From contig FNCM01000006.1 in NCBI GenBank assembly GCA_900100835.1, positions 102,612 through 166,611 on the forward strand: a stretch of 64,000 bases of DNA, read 5' to 3'. The translations under genes and the position numbers were made by a program. Below, in pieces: positions 33,574 through 42,250 of the stretch; position 1 is the first letter of the stretch, and each line of letters starts with the position of its first letter. Below the pieces are notes generated by a model. That model did no database searches, was not told the origin of the DNA, and saw only the letters and a list, made by a program, of their open reading frames with translations. This DNA comes from Selenomonas sp. WCT3. Lineage in GTDB: Bacteria > Bacillota > Negativicutes > Selenomonadales > Selenomonadaceae.

Positions 33574-33612
33574 TTAAAAGGCCCTTCCGATTTCATTAGG
33601 AAAGGCCTTATT
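33574..33612 (-). terminator. Terminator of the EF-G paralogue gene
   Basis: AAGGCCCTTCC (33578-33588) pairs with GGAAAGGCCTT (33599-33609), one mismatch, 10-nt loop; followed on the minus strand by TTTAACTT. Confidence 0.8.
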
Positions 33613-33633
33613 CCTTCTTAATTGCACCCAATA

Positions 33634-35697
33634 TTATCTTGCATTAGCCGCCTCGATGATGGCTTCTGCCGCCCGCTCCGGAACCGGTTCATAGCGGGCA
33701 AATTCCAGCTCATAGGACCCCCGGCCCTGGGTCAGGGAACGAAGTTCCGTGGCAAACTTATAAAGTTCCGCCTGGGGTATTAGCGCTTGAATTTCGCTCA
33801 TATCCCGCTCTTTGCTGTCAACACCTAAGACATGGGCGCGTTTGCTGTTAAGCCGCCCCATGACATCTCCAAGATAATACTCAGGAGTAAGCACCTTGAT
33901 GGTCTCAATGGGTTCTAGCAGAATCGGCGCTGCCTCCATGACGCCTTTTTTGATAGCGATAGCCGCCGCTGTCTTAAAGGCCGCTTCCGAAGAGTCAACA
34001 GGGTGATAGGAGCCGTCGTAAAGATTGACCTTTACATCCACCACCGGATAACCGGCCAACACCCCTTGGGCCAAAGTCTCCGCTGTCCCCTTCTCCACTG
34101 CGGGAATATACTGTTTTGGCACACTGCCGCCAAAAATCGTCTCGGAAAATTCGTTGCCGGTGCCAGCATCCCGAGGCCCAATTTCCAGCCAAACATCACC
34201 GAACTGACCATGACCACCGCTTTGTTTCTTGTGACGCCCTTGCACCTTGACAGTCTTGCGGATAGTCTCCCGATAGGGAATCCGCGGCTCCGCCAAATCC
34301 AGCTGCGCCCCAAATTTCCGCTCAAGCTTTTCTGCCAAAATCTCCAAATGTACCTCACCAATCCCCCGGACTATGGTCTCACCGGTTTCCTGATTTTTTT
34401 CCACCAGCAGCGTGGGATCCTCATCCTGCTGTTTTGCCAAGGCTCCAAAAACTTTATCCTCTTCGCCCTTCTTATGAGCCGAAGCAGCCATTTCCAGCAT
34501 GGCTGTCGGATAAAGAATCCCTTCATACTGAATAGCGTCGTTCTTATCGCAAAGGGTGTCCCCAGTCTTTACTTGCTGCAGCTTCGTTGTTACCACGATG
34601 TCGCCAGCCGCCGCCACATTCAAATTATGCTGTTGTTTGCCCTGCAGCGTAAACAGCGTACCGATTCGCTCCTCCGTATCCTTATTCGGGTGATTGTAGG
34701 AAATATCCCCACGCATTTCACCGGAAAGAATGCGAATATAGCTCTGACGTCCCACAAAGGGGTCCACAATTGTCTTAAACACTTGAGCCGAAAAAGCATC
34801 TTCTGTATGACGCTCCTTGAGTTCGCCGCTCACGGGGTCCATGCCAATGGAGACCTTGAAATAAGGAGTTGGCATATACTCCACCAAATCGTTCATGAGC
34901 TTGCGCATGCCGATGTTCTGTTTTGCCGAACCGCAAAACACGGGAAAAATCTTGCCGGCTTGTATGCCTTCGATCAAAGCTGCCGCCGTTTCTACTTCGC
35001 TGATTTCCGTTCCTTCGATATATTTTTCCAGCAATTCATCGTTGAACTCGGAAATCGACTCAATCATCTTCTGACGGGCCTGCTCGACTTCCTCCTTCAT
35101 ATACTCTGGCACATCGTCTTTGACGACTTCCTTATCGTGGGTGACAATCTTCATATGCAGGGAGAGCAAGTCCACCACCCCCTGGAAGGCAGCTTCTTTG
35201 CCGATTGGCAGCTGTACAGGAACGACGCCATCGCCAAAGCGCACGCGAAGCTCTTCGACCACACCGTAAAAGTCAGCATGCTCCCGATCCATCTTATTAA
35301 TAAAGAAAGCTCGGGGCAATTCGTTTTCCTCAGCATACCACCAGGCATTTTCCGTACCGGACTTGATGCCCGAGGAAGCCGATATCACAATCAAAGCGCT
35401 GTCGGCTGCCGCCATAGCGCCTTTAACATCACCAACAAAATCAGGATACCCCGGGGTATCGATGAAGTTCAGTTTGAAGTCACGCCATTCGCATGCGGCC
35501 AGTTTCAAATTAACCGTCATGCCGCGTTTGGTTTCTTCCGGCTCATAATCCAGCGCACTGGTGCCATCCTCGACATTGCCAAGGCGCTTAACGGCTTCTG
35601 CATCAAACAGGCAAGCATCTAATAAACTGGTCTTCCCCGTTTTTCCATGACCTACCACAGCAATGTTCCGGATATTGGCACTTTTATAGTTCTTCAT
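33634..35697 (-). CDS. Elongation factor G-like GTPase (EF-G paralogue)
   Basis: A 687-residue translational GTPase with the five EF-G domains. The G domain has GHGKTGKTSL (G1, about 16-25), RGMTVN (G2), DTPGYPDF (G3) and NKMD (G4). Domain IV/V blocks include SGGHGQFGDVWLEIGP, GYPVVDVKVNLYDGSYHPVDSSE and LGDVMGRLNSKRAHVLGVD. G1 with KTGKT in place of DAGKT and the shorter switch region mark it as the EF-G2/FusA2-like group rather than the housekeeping fusA, which normally lies with rpsL/rpsG. The role of this group is not firmly known. SD GGGAGGG; monocistronic with terminators on both sides. Confidence 0.9.
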   Translation of the reverse strand: MKNYKSANIRNIAVVGHGKTGKTSLLDACLFDAEAVKRLGNVEDGTSALDYEPEETKRGMTVNLKLAACEWRDFKLNFIDTPGYPDFVGDVKGAMAAADSALIVISASSGIKSGTENAWWYAEENELPRAFFINKMDREHADFYGVVEELRVRFGDGVVPVQLPIGKEAAFQGVVDLLSLHMKIVTHDKEVVKDDVPEYMKEEVEQARQKMIESISEFNDELLEKYIEGTEISEVETAAALIEGIQAGKIFPVFCGSAKQNIGMRKLMNDLVEYMPTPYFKVSIGMDPVSGELKERHTEDAFSAQVFKTIVDPFVGRQSYIRILSGEMRGDISYNHPNKDTEERIGTLFTLQGKQQHNLNVAAAGDIVVTTKLQQVKTGDTLCDKNDAIQYEGILYPTAMLEMAASAHKKGEEDKVFGALAKQQDEDPTLLVEKNQETGETIVRGIGEVHLEILAEKLERKFGAQLDLAEPRIPYRETIRKTVKVQGRHKKQSGGHGQFGDVWLEIGPRDAGTGNEFSETIFGGSVPKQYIPAVEKGTAETLAQGVLAGYPVVDVKVNLYDGSYHPVDSSEAAFKTAAAIAIKKGVMEAAPILLEPIETIKVLTPEYYLGDVMGRLNSKRAHVLGVDSKERDMSEIQALIPQAELYKFATELRSLTQGRGSYELEFARYEPVPERAAEAIIEAANAR

Positions 35698-35776
35698 CGA
35701 TATTCCCTCCCATTATTTTGATATTATCAGTATTCTCCGACTTTTCTTCATTTTCCTGCTAAAATTTTCAGATTAT

Positions 35777-35814
35777 GCAAAAAAAGGAGTCATCTCCTAC
35801 GAGATGACTCCTCT
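35777..35814 (-). terminator. Terminator of the cobalamin adenosyltransferase operon
   Basis: AGGAGTCATCTC (35785-35796) and its complement (35801-35812) form a 12-bp stem with a CTAC loop; the minus-strand product ends in TTTTTTTGC. Confidence 0.87.
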
Positions 35815-36312
35815 TTATGCTTGTTCTTCAAAACGCATCAGCAAAAAGCAATAATCCGAGATACGGTTTAAATAGCGACGGTCGGATTCCGCAATGGCCG
35901 TTTCCTGGGCCAAGCGGCAGGCAGCGCGTTCTGCACGGCGGGCAATGGTTCGCGCCATATCCAACATAGCCCCAGCTTTGGTATCCCCGGGAATCAAAAA
36001 GCACTTCAACGGCGGCAGCTTTTCTTCTAGTTCCGCAATGGCTCCTTCAATTTCCGTCACCGTCTCAGCCGTGATATACGGCGCTTTGTTAAGGCTGGCA
36101 AAATCAGCCATCAAAAGGGAAAGCTGCTTTTGCAACGCTAAGATACGGTCTTTCACCTCAGCCTTAGTGGCAAAAGCCCTGGCCATCGAAAGGGCCGAAC
36201 CGGCTTCGTCAATCGTGCCGTAAACCTCTACCCGCAGGCAGCTTTTTTCCACCCGTTCACCGGTATACAGGCTCGTTGTACCCTTATCCCCTGTCTTGGT
36301 CGTAACGCTCAT
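35815..36312 (-). CDS. Cob(I)alamin adenosyltransferase, PduO type
   Basis: A 165-residue enzyme transferring adenosyl from ATP to cob(I)alamin to make coenzyme B12. PduO-type motifs: TKTGDKGTTSLYTGERV (5-21) for ATP binding, GTIDEAGSALSMAR, the RTIARRAERA helix and the C-terminal YLNRISDYCFLLMR. A B12-dependent methylmalonyl-CoA mutase route to propionate is common in this group of bacteria and would need the cofactor; that link is inference. It follows ndk by 30 bp and ends at a strong terminator. Confidence 0.92.
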   Translation of the reverse strand: MSVTTKTGDKGTTSLYTGERVEKSCLRVEVYGTIDEAGSALSMARAFATKAEVKDRILALQKQLSLLMADFASLNKAPYITAETVTEIEGAIAELEEKLPPLKCFLIPGDTKAGAMLDMARTIARRAERAACRLAQETAIAESDRRYLNRISDYCFLLMRFEEQA

Positions 36313-36342
36313 GGTATCGCGCTCCTTAGGAAATACTTCGAA

Positions 36343-36780
36343 TTACTCCATTGCCTCATACTGACCGTCTAAAATCTCGGTTTCATTAAAGAAAATATGA
36401 ATTTCCCGATTCGCACTCTCCACCGAATCGGAAGCATGAACCGCATTGCGTCGGCCATTAGCCGCAAACTGTTTGCGGATGGTCCCTTCCTCTGCCTCAG
36501 CAGGATTCGTCTTGCCGTTGAGCTTTCTTACCTTCGCAATGACATCTTCACCCTCTAAAACCATGGCAATAATCGGTGCCGAAGTCATAAAGCCTACCAA
36601 ATCGTTATAATAGGGACGGCCGATGTGCTCCTCATAGTGAATCGAAGCCAGCCGCTCATCCATTTTCAGAAGTTTCATGGCTACAATACGGAAGCCCTCC
36701 GCCTCGTAGCGCTTGATGATATCCCCGCTGTAGTGTTTAGTAAAGGCATCTGGTTTAATGAGTACGAGTGTTTTTTCCAT
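36343..36780 (-). CDS. ndk: Nucleoside diphosphate kinase
   Basis: Transfers the gamma-phosphate of ATP to NDPs by a phosphohistidine intermediate. The 145-residue chain carries MEKTLVLIKPDAF at the start and the catalytic His115 in GRRNAVHASDS. ATG at 36780 matches the family N-terminus and length; the frame is open 13 codons upstream, overlapping the previous gene. AAGGGG is about 12 nt before the ATG. Second gene of the unit gamma-CA family/ndk/adenosyltransferase. Confidence 0.95.
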   Translation of the reverse strand: MEKTLVLIKPDAFTKHYSGDIIKRYEAEGFRIVAMKLLKMDERLASIHYEEHIGRPYYNDLVGFMTSAPIIAMVLEGEDVIAKVRKLNGKTNPAEAEEGTIRKQFAANGRRNAVHASDSVESANREIHIFFNETEILDGQYEAME

Positions 36781-36815
36781 TACTATAAAGTCCCCTTGTA
36801 TCTTATTAAAATTAC

Positions 36816-37334
36816 TCAAAGCAATTCTGCTTTGTAATTTTCTGCTACCAGCTGATAGTTCATGGCCGATTCATGAAGGGCCTGCAATTCATCCTCACGC
36901 AAGGAACGAATGATTTGAGCTGGATTGCCATAAACCAGTGAATTGGACGGAATTTTTTTATGCTGAGTCAAAATTGTCCCAGCTCCAATGATTACATTAT
37001 CGCCAATCTCCGTATAGCCTAGGATTATGGACCCCATGCCAATCAGGCAATTGTTTCCAATTTTCCTGGCATGGATGATGGCGTTGTGCCCAATGATAAC
37101 TTCATCGCCGATTTCCGTCGGTACGTCGGCCATAACGTGAATCGTCGCATTATCCTGAATGTCCGTATTCCGGCCAATCTTGATTGGTTGGAAGTCTCCA
37201 CGCACCACGGTACTGAACCACAAGCTGGAACCCTCACCGATTTCAACATCACCGATTACGGCAGCCGTTGGTGCAATAAAGACGCTCGGATCGATTTTTG
37301 GGGCAACGGATTTATACGGAATAATGGTACTCAT
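36816..37334 (-). CDS. Gamma-carbonic anhydrase family protein
   Basis: A 172-residue left-handed beta-helix protein of hexapeptide repeats (YrdA/PaaY-like). Metal-binding histidines would be in DNATIHVMAD (about 71-80) and VIIGHNAIIHARKIG (86-100). The active-site glutamates of the archetypal Cam enzyme are not evident, so carbonic anhydrase activity is uncertain. AGGAGGGG is 7-8 nt before ATG 37334 (MSTIIPYKSV). First gene of a three-gene unit with ndk and the adenosyltransferase. Confidence 0.88.
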   Translation of the reverse strand: MSTIIPYKSVAPKIDPSVFIAPTAAVIGDVEIGEGSSLWFSTVVRGDFQPIKIGRNTDIQDNATIHVMADVPTEIGDEVIIGHNAIIHARKIGNNCLIGMGSIILGYTEIGDNVIIGAGTILTQHKKIPSNSLVYGNPAQIIRSLREDELQALHESAMNYQLVAENYKAELL

Positions 37335-37402
37335 GAGAAATCCCCTCCTCAAGATTCAGACATCAACTATTTTGTGAACCAATTCTGATATCTTTGTTCT
37401 TA

Positions 37403-37431
37403 ATTATAGCCTTTTTTTGACAATTCCGCAA
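37403..37431 (-). promoter_or_regulatory. Sigma-A promoter of the gamma-CA/ndk/adenosyltransferase unit
   Basis: On the minus strand TTGCGG (37431-37426), 17-bp spacer, TATAAT (37408-37403), about 69 bp before the ATG. Confidence 0.65.
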
Positions 37432-37434
37432 CAA

Positions 37435-38676
37435 CTAATCGACAGAATCCGAACGAACCACGATACTTCGATAAATTTTTAGCTGCTCAGCGCGAATCCA
37501 TTCCCCAATTTTCTTGCCAGTATAATTCGCCGGACAATCTCGGCCACTGACCTGCTTCATCTTTTCCACATAGGCCTCTCCCCGTTGCAGATAATCCGGT
37601 AAACTTTGATGGTCCGCCATAATCACCGCCCGAAATTCCGGCCAGGACAAATTTGACCGGTCAACCTTCAGCAACAAATCCACAATCTTCGCCTCTTTGC
37701 GAATTAGAGGTGCCCGCATGTGTTCGGCAATGACGAAGGCTCCGGCTTGCAACCAATCCTTTGGCAGCGTCATGCGCTTATTCCAGTCCGTTATCACCGC
37801 CAGGCCCCGTTCCTCGTGACCATAATGATGGGGCTCCATTTCCTTCGGTGTCGTGCCCTTTCCCAAATCATGAACCAAACCGGCAAACCGCGCCAGCACC
37901 GAATCGGTTTGCTCCGCCACTTTATCTACCACCAACATCGTATGCTCAAAGGCATCCCCCTCGGGATGAAAAGCCGTCGGCTGTGTTTTGCCAATCAGTG
38001 CAAAAAGCTCGGGAAAGGTAATCGCCAGCAGTCCGGCGCGATTTAAGCAGCGAAAAAATTGGGAGGGTTTCGGCGACAGCAAAGCCCGGCGCAATTCTCC
38101 TAGCAACCGCTCGGCTGGTTCTGCGGCCAGTTCTTCCCGGCAGGCTGCCATCAAGGAATAGGTCTCATCATCGATCGTATAGCCAAACTCTGCCGCCTGC
38201 CGAGCGGCGCGAAGTGCCCGGACCGGGTCTTCACAAAAATGCTTGGATATGGCCCGGATTATCCCCCGACGAATATCCTCTGCTCCACCATATAAGTCAT
38301 GAATCTTCTTCTCGGGCAGTTCCATTGCCAGACTGTTAATGGTGGTATCCCGGCGGTACAAATCCTCTTCCAAAGTCACCGAAGAATCGTATTCCACAGA
38401 AAAGCCGCAGTATCCGCTGCCAATTTTTCGTTCTTTGCGGGCAAAAGCCACTTCCGATTTCTTGCCATCTATCGCCACCAAATAAACAGGAAAGGATTTA
38501 CCGACTTTTTCCGCCATGGGAAAGAGTGCCGCAAATCGTTGCTCCTCAATTCCCACTACCAGATAATCTTTATCGTGGGCCTTCACGCCGCGAAGTTGGT
38601 CGCGCACCCAGCCCCCAACAATAAAGACCCGAGCCCCACTGTTTTTCAATGCCGCCACAAAATCTGCTTCTCTCAT
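37435..38676 (-). CDS. cca: CCA tRNA nucleotidyltransferase with HD domain
   Basis: Adds or repairs the 3' CCA of tRNA. A 413-residue class II nucleotidyltransferase like the E. coli enzyme: GGWVRDQLRG (21-30), metal-binding Asp35 and Asp37 in HDKDYLVVG, RRDTTINSLA, and the ERLLGELRRALLSPKP region. A C-terminal HD phosphohydrolase domain follows, with HTMLVVDKV and GLVHDLGKG. ATG at 38676 has AGGAGG 9 nt upstream; the open frame extends 43 codons further but without family match. It contains one TGACCGGTCA copy at 37654-37663. Appears monocistronic. Confidence 0.92.
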   Translation of the reverse strand: MREADFVAALKNSGARVFIVGGWVRDQLRGVKAHDKDYLVVGIEEQRFAALFPMAEKVGKSFPVYLVAIDGKKSEVAFARKERKIGSGYCGFSVEYDSSVTLEEDLYRRDTTINSLAMELPEKKIHDLYGGAEDIRRGIIRAISKHFCEDPVRALRAARQAAEFGYTIDDETYSLMAACREELAAEPAERLLGELRRALLSPKPSQFFRCLNRAGLLAITFPELFALIGKTQPTAFHPEGDAFEHTMLVVDKVAEQTDSVLARFAGLVHDLGKGTTPKEMEPHHYGHEERGLAVITDWNKRMTLPKDWLQAGAFVIAEHMRAPLIRKEAKIVDLLLKVDRSNLSWPEFRAVIMADHQSLPDYLQRGEAYVEKMKQVSGRDCPANYTGKKIGEWIRAEQLKIYRSIVVRSDSVD

Positions 38677-38751
38677 ACCACCATGCCTCCTCATTCCTGT
38701 ATTGTAACAGAAAGAGCGGCAAGAAAAAATAGCCGACTTCATCCTGCCATA

Positions 38752-38788
38752 GAAAAAACCCGCCAGCTCCCTTGGGAACCAGCAGGCT
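38752..38788 (-). terminator. Terminator of the hom-thrB operon
   Basis: CCCGCCAGCTCCC (38759-38771) pairs imperfectly with GGGAACCAGCAGG (38774-38786); on the minus strand a T6 run follows. Confidence 0.82.
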
Positions 38789-38801
38789 TTGTATCGAAAA
38801 C

Positions 38802-39740
38802 TCATTCTTTATTTTCATTGACGATATGAGCCCCGCGATTGTCCAAATCCATAATCAAGATCCGAGACTCTACGCCGTGCTGCTTGAAAGCCAATTTCAT
38901 GGCCTCCCCCACCGCCTCTTCACACTGGCGTTTCTCCAGCGTATAAGCGATAAGGCAGGGACCGGCACCGCTCAGATTAGCCCCCAGGGCACCAGCCTTA
39001 CGGGCAGCCTGGAACACGTCATACATGCCGGGAATAAGCTCAGCGCGATAAGGCTGATGAAGGGCATCTTCAAACACATTGCGCAGGAATTTGTCATTTC
39101 CCTTGCAAAGGGCAGCCACCAGCATGGCAGCCCGGCCAATGTTGTTGACCGCATCCTTCATAGGAACCTTTTCGGGCAGAACGGCCCGGGCCTTCCGGGT
39201 GGAAAGCGGAAAATCCGGAACCGCCACCACCAGCTTCATGCGAAACTTCGGCATAAAAGTAAAGCATTCCACATTGCCCCGGGTCACCGTGCTAATGGTA
39301 AAGCCGCCGAAAATCGCCGGCGCCACATTATCGGGATGGCCCTCGATATCCGTGGCAAACTGCAACAGCTCTCGGCGATTAAATCGATTGCCAATCAACA
39401 CATTGGCTGCCTTGAGGCCAGCTACAATGGCCGTGGCACTGCTGCCCAGTCCCCGGGAAAGGGGGACATGATTTTCCATGCGAATGACGGCACCGGGATA
39501 TTCCTTATCCAGTTTTGCCTTGCGCAGCAGATACTGCACTGACCGCCAAACGATGTTGCGATTATCGCAGGGAATGTTTTGCGCCCCTTCCCCCTCGATG
39601 GTAATCGTAAGATTTGGCTCTTTCAACAGGGAAAGTTCCAAATCATTATAAACGGTACAAGCAAGGCCGATGGCATCAAAACCAGGGCCGCAGTTGGCAC
39701 TGGTACCTGGCACCCGAATACGGACAGAACGGTTTGTCAT
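38802..39740 (-). CDS. thrB: Homoserine kinase
   Basis: Phosphorylates homoserine to O-phosphohomoserine, the substrate of threonine synthase (thrC, at 6.2 kb). A 312-residue GHMP kinase with VPGTSANCGPGFDAIGLA near the N-terminus, the ATP loop PLSRGLGSSATAIVAGL (about 90-106) and the C-terminal GALGANLSGAGPCL. ATG at 39740 (MTNRSVRIRVPG) starts four bases after the hom stop; GGGGG of the hom 3' end serves as SD. Confidence 0.96.
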   Translation of the reverse strand: MTNRSVRIRVPGTSANCGPGFDAIGLACTVYNDLELSLLKEPNLTITIEGEGAQNIPCDNRNIVWRSVQYLLRKAKLDKEYPGAVIRMENHVPLSRGLGSSATAIVAGLKAANVLIGNRFNRRELLQFATDIEGHPDNVAPAIFGGFTISTVTRGNVECFTFMPKFRMKLVVAVPDFPLSTRKARAVLPEKVPMKDAVNNIGRAAMLVAALCKGNDKFLRNVFEDALHQPYRAELIPGMYDVFQAARKAGALGANLSGAGPCLIAYTLEKRQCEEAVGEAMKLAFKQHGVESRILIMDLDNRGAHIVNENKE

Positions 39741-39744
39741 ATGG

Positions 39745-41043
39745 TTACCCCCGTTCTTTCTCAACGCGGATTACGTTGCGGATTTCATCTACTACCGACA
39801 ATTTCTTCAGCGCATCCAACGCCTTCTGAATGCTGGCATGGCGGACAATGTGAGTAACTGCGACAATCTCCGCATGATCCACCACGTTGCGCTTGGTCTG
39901 GATGACGGACTTCAAGCTGACCTCGGCATCGCCAAAAGCCGTGGCAATCTGTCCCAAAACGCCAGGTTTATCATCCACCAGCAAGCGAACATAATACGAA
40001 GACTCCGTCTGCTCAATCGGACACATCGGCTTCTGTTCATAGCAAGTGCAGCCAATCCGTCCAAAGGCGTTGTTGACAATATCCCGCGACACGTCAATAA
40101 TATCCGACACCACGGCAGAAGCCGTCGGCAGGGAACCTGCCCCCTGACCATAGAACATGGCCTCGCCGATGGCATTGCCCCGGACAAAAATCGCATTGAA
40201 CACACCGTTAACTGCCGCTAACGGATGCTCCTTGGGCAGGAATACCGGATGAACGCGTACGTCGACGCCATGCTCCGGGGAATCCTTGCCAACGGCCAGC
40301 AGTTTTACCACATAGCCAAGGCTCTTGGCATAGTCGATATCATCCGGCGTTATCTTGGTGATGCCCTCAACGGAAACATCCTTGAGTTCCACCCGCGTGT
40401 TGAAGGCCAAGGAGGAAAGAATTGCCGCCTTGCGGGCAGCATCTAAACCATCCACATCCGCCGAAGGATTGGCCTCTGCATACCCCTTTTCTTGGGCTTC
40501 TTTTAGCACAGCGTCATAGTCGCAGCCCTCGTCTGTCATCTTCGTGAGCATATAGTTTGTGGTACCGTTGACGATGCCCATGATTTCCGTGACTTTATTG
40601 GCCGTCAGACATTGTTTCAGGGGTGTGATGATAGGAATGCCACCACCCACGCTGGCTTCAAACAAGAAGTCAACGCCGTGTTCTTCCGCTGCCGCAAACA
40701 TGTCCTTGCCGAACTGAGCCACCACGTCCTTATTGGCCGTAACGACGCTTTTGCCATGCTCCATTGCCTGCAGCATGTACTCCCGGGCAGGATGCAGTCC
40801 GCCCATGAGTTCGACCACGATATCGATTTCTTCATCCTGCAGGATATCCTCGTAGTTATCCGTCAACTGATAGCCAGCAAGCTGCGGACGCTTCTTGGCA
40901 AGGTCACGGACTAAGACGGTTTTCAGCTGAATGGGCGCGCCGACGCGCTCGGTAATTTGCTCCCGATTCATCTCAAGTACTTGAACTACGCCGGAACCTA
41001 CGGTACCGGACCCCAACAAACCTACACGAATCACTTTTGCCAT
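39745..41043 (-). CDS. hom: Homoserine dehydrogenase with C-terminal ACT domain
   Basis: Reduces aspartate semialdehyde to homoserine, branch point to threonine and methionine. 432 residues: NAD(P)-binding GLLGSGTVGSGVV (8-20), catalytic-region block GIVNGTTNYMLTKM (about 173-186) with the conserved Lys further on in AARKAAILSSLAF, and a C-terminal ACT domain (YYVRLLVDDKPGVLGQIATAF, from about 348) for threonine feedback. AAGGAGGTG precedes the ATG. Second gene of ACT-hom-thrB; 23 bp after the ACT gene. Confidence 0.96.
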   Translation of the reverse strand: MAKVIRVGLLGSGTVGSGVVQVLEMNREQITERVGAPIQLKTVLVRDLAKKRPQLAGYQLTDNYEDILQDEEIDIVVELMGGLHPAREYMLQAMEHGKSVVTANKDVVAQFGKDMFAAAEEHGVDFLFEASVGGGIPIITPLKQCLTANKVTEIMGIVNGTTNYMLTKMTDEGCDYDAVLKEAQEKGYAEANPSADVDGLDAARKAAILSSLAFNTRVELKDVSVEGITKITPDDIDYAKSLGYVVKLLAVGKDSPEHGVDVRVHPVFLPKEHPLAAVNGVFNAIFVRGNAIGEAMFYGQGAGSLPTASAVVSDIIDVSRDIVNNAFGRIGCTCYEQKPMCPIEQTESSYYVRLLVDDKPGVLGQIATAFGDAEVSLKSVIQTKRNVVDHAEIVAVTHIVRHASIQKALDALKKLSVVDEIRNVIRVEKERG

Positions 41044-41066
41044 ATCGACGCACCTCCTTCCACTGA

Positions 41067-41513
41067 TTAAGCCTGACCGAGAACTTCCAAACGTTTCACA
41101 CCATCAACCATGCGAAGCTTGTCGAGAAGCGCTTCCAGGTCGACGCTGAGATTTGCCGTCTCAATCGAGACCGTTGCATTGGCAACCCCCTGCAAAGGAA
41201 TGCCCTGATTGATGGTCATGATGCTGCCAGAATCCGAGGAAATCGTATTGAGCACGCTGGAAAGGACCCCCTTCTTATGCTCAAGCAGGAAGGTAAGCGT
41301 AACAATCTTATTCTGGCTTGCCTCATAGAACGGGAATACATAATCTTTATATTTATAGTAAGCGCTGCGGGAAAGCTCCATCTTTTCAACCGCTTCGTTG
41401 ATGGTGCGAGCATCGCCACGCTTCAGCATTTCTTTGACTTTGATTGTCTTTTTGATTGCTTCCGGAAGGATCTCTTCACGAACGAGGAAGAACCCACTCT
41501 TCTGATTATTCAT
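41067..41513 (-). CDS. ACT-domain protein, PheB/UPF0735 type
   Basis: A 148-residue small regulatory-type protein. The N-terminal half (about 1-65) contains a helix-turn-helix-like stretch AIKKTIKVKEMLKRGDARTINEAVEKMELSRSAYYKYKDYVFPF; the C-terminal half is an ACT domain (VTLTFLLEHKKGVLSSVLNTISSDSGSIMTINQG). The family is habitually found before hom-thrB in Firmicutes and is thought to bind an amino acid; its exact job is not established. ATG at 41513 has GGAGG about 7 nt upstream. First gene of the threonine operon. Confidence 0.88.
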   Translation of the reverse strand: MNNQKSGFFLVREEILPEAIKKTIKVKEMLKRGDARTINEAVEKMELSRSAYYKYKDYVFPFYEASQNKIVTLTFLLEHKKGVLSSVLNTISSDSGSIMTINQGIPLQGVANATVSIETANLSVDLEALLDKLRMVDGVKRLEVLGQA

Positions 41514-41554
41514 ATATAGCGCCTCCAATGGATAATTTTCTACTGACAAAAGAT

Positions 41555-41584
41555 AGTATACCACAAGTAGTGGACGAATAGCAA
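41555..41584 (-). promoter_or_regulatory. Promoter of the ACT-hom-thrB operon
   Basis: On the minus strand TTGCTA (41584-41579), 18-bp spacer, extended TGG-TATACT (41560-41555). The leader is only about 35 nt, so a T-box or long attenuator is not present. Confidence 0.65.
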
Positions 41585-41656
41585 CTTAATTTTTACAAAT
41601 GTCCACTTCACCTGTAATATCCATTATTATTCTGCCTTTTTTTGTAACATTAATTG

Positions 41657-42250
41657 TCAACGATGTCCTGCCTTGATTTTACTTTCGGTTCCGCTGAGCA
41701 AACGTCCGATATTGGCATGATGGCGAATGATGATGAAGGCGGCCGCAAAAATGCCAAAGCCGATATACTCAACCGGGTAGCCAAACTGCCAGGCCAAAAC
41801 CGGCACAAAAGCAGCGGCAATGATGGACCCTAAGGACACATAACCGCTGAGCTTAACTACGCCAAGCCAAACCAAAAATACCAGCAGCGCCGGAACCGGC
41901 ATCATCATAACAATGACCCCCAGCCCTGTGGCCACCCCCTTCCCGCCTTTGAATTTCAGGAAAAGGGAACAGGAATGGCCAATGATAGCAAAGACGCCAG
42001 CCAATACACAGGCCAGAGCTGTATCGCCCAGCTTCATACCGATGTACACGCTGATGGCTCCCTTGAGGAAATCCAGCAGGAAAATCAAAAAGCCCGGCCC
42101 CTTGCCTAGCGTTCGCCAGGCATTGGTCGCACCGATATTGTGACTGCCATGCTCCCGCAGGTCAACATGCCAAAGCAACTTGCCAAAGACAAGCCCATTG
42201 GGAATCGAACCTAGGACATAGGCTAGAAAACAAGCTAATGCCATGTTCAT
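41657..42250 (-). CDS. plsY: Acyl-phosphate:glycerol-3-phosphate acyltransferase
   Basis: Membrane enzyme transferring an acyl group from acyl-phosphate to glycerol-3-phosphate, first step of phospholipid synthesis. 197 residues, about five membrane segments, with the three PlsY motifs: GSIPNGLVFGKLL (13-25), GSHNIGATNAWRTLG (about 34-48) and KFKGGKGVATGLG (about 97-109), plus a C-terminal HHANIGRLLSGTE. ATG at 42250 overlaps the last base of the der stop; AGGAGG in the der end serves as SD. Last gene of DUF512-der-plsY. Confidence 0.95.
   Translation of the reverse strand: MNMALACFLAYVLGSIPNGLVFGKLLWHVDLREHGSHNIGATNAWRTLGKGPGFLIFLLDFLKGAISVYIGMKLGDTALACVLAGVFAIIGHSCSLFLKFKGGKGVATGLGVIVMMMPVPALLVFLVWLGVVKLSGYVSLGSIIAAAFVPVLAWQFGYPVEYIGFGIFAAAFIIIRHHANIGRLLSGTESKIKAGHR

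Noticed and set aside
34003-35622. 539-codon plus-strand frame opposite the EF-G paralogue
   Set aside because: Antisense to a complete EF-G with all G motifs; no SD or domain in the shadow frame.
41513-41600. Possible T-box or attenuator before the threonine operon
   Set aside because: The predicted leader is only about 35 nt and shows no stem-loop pair.
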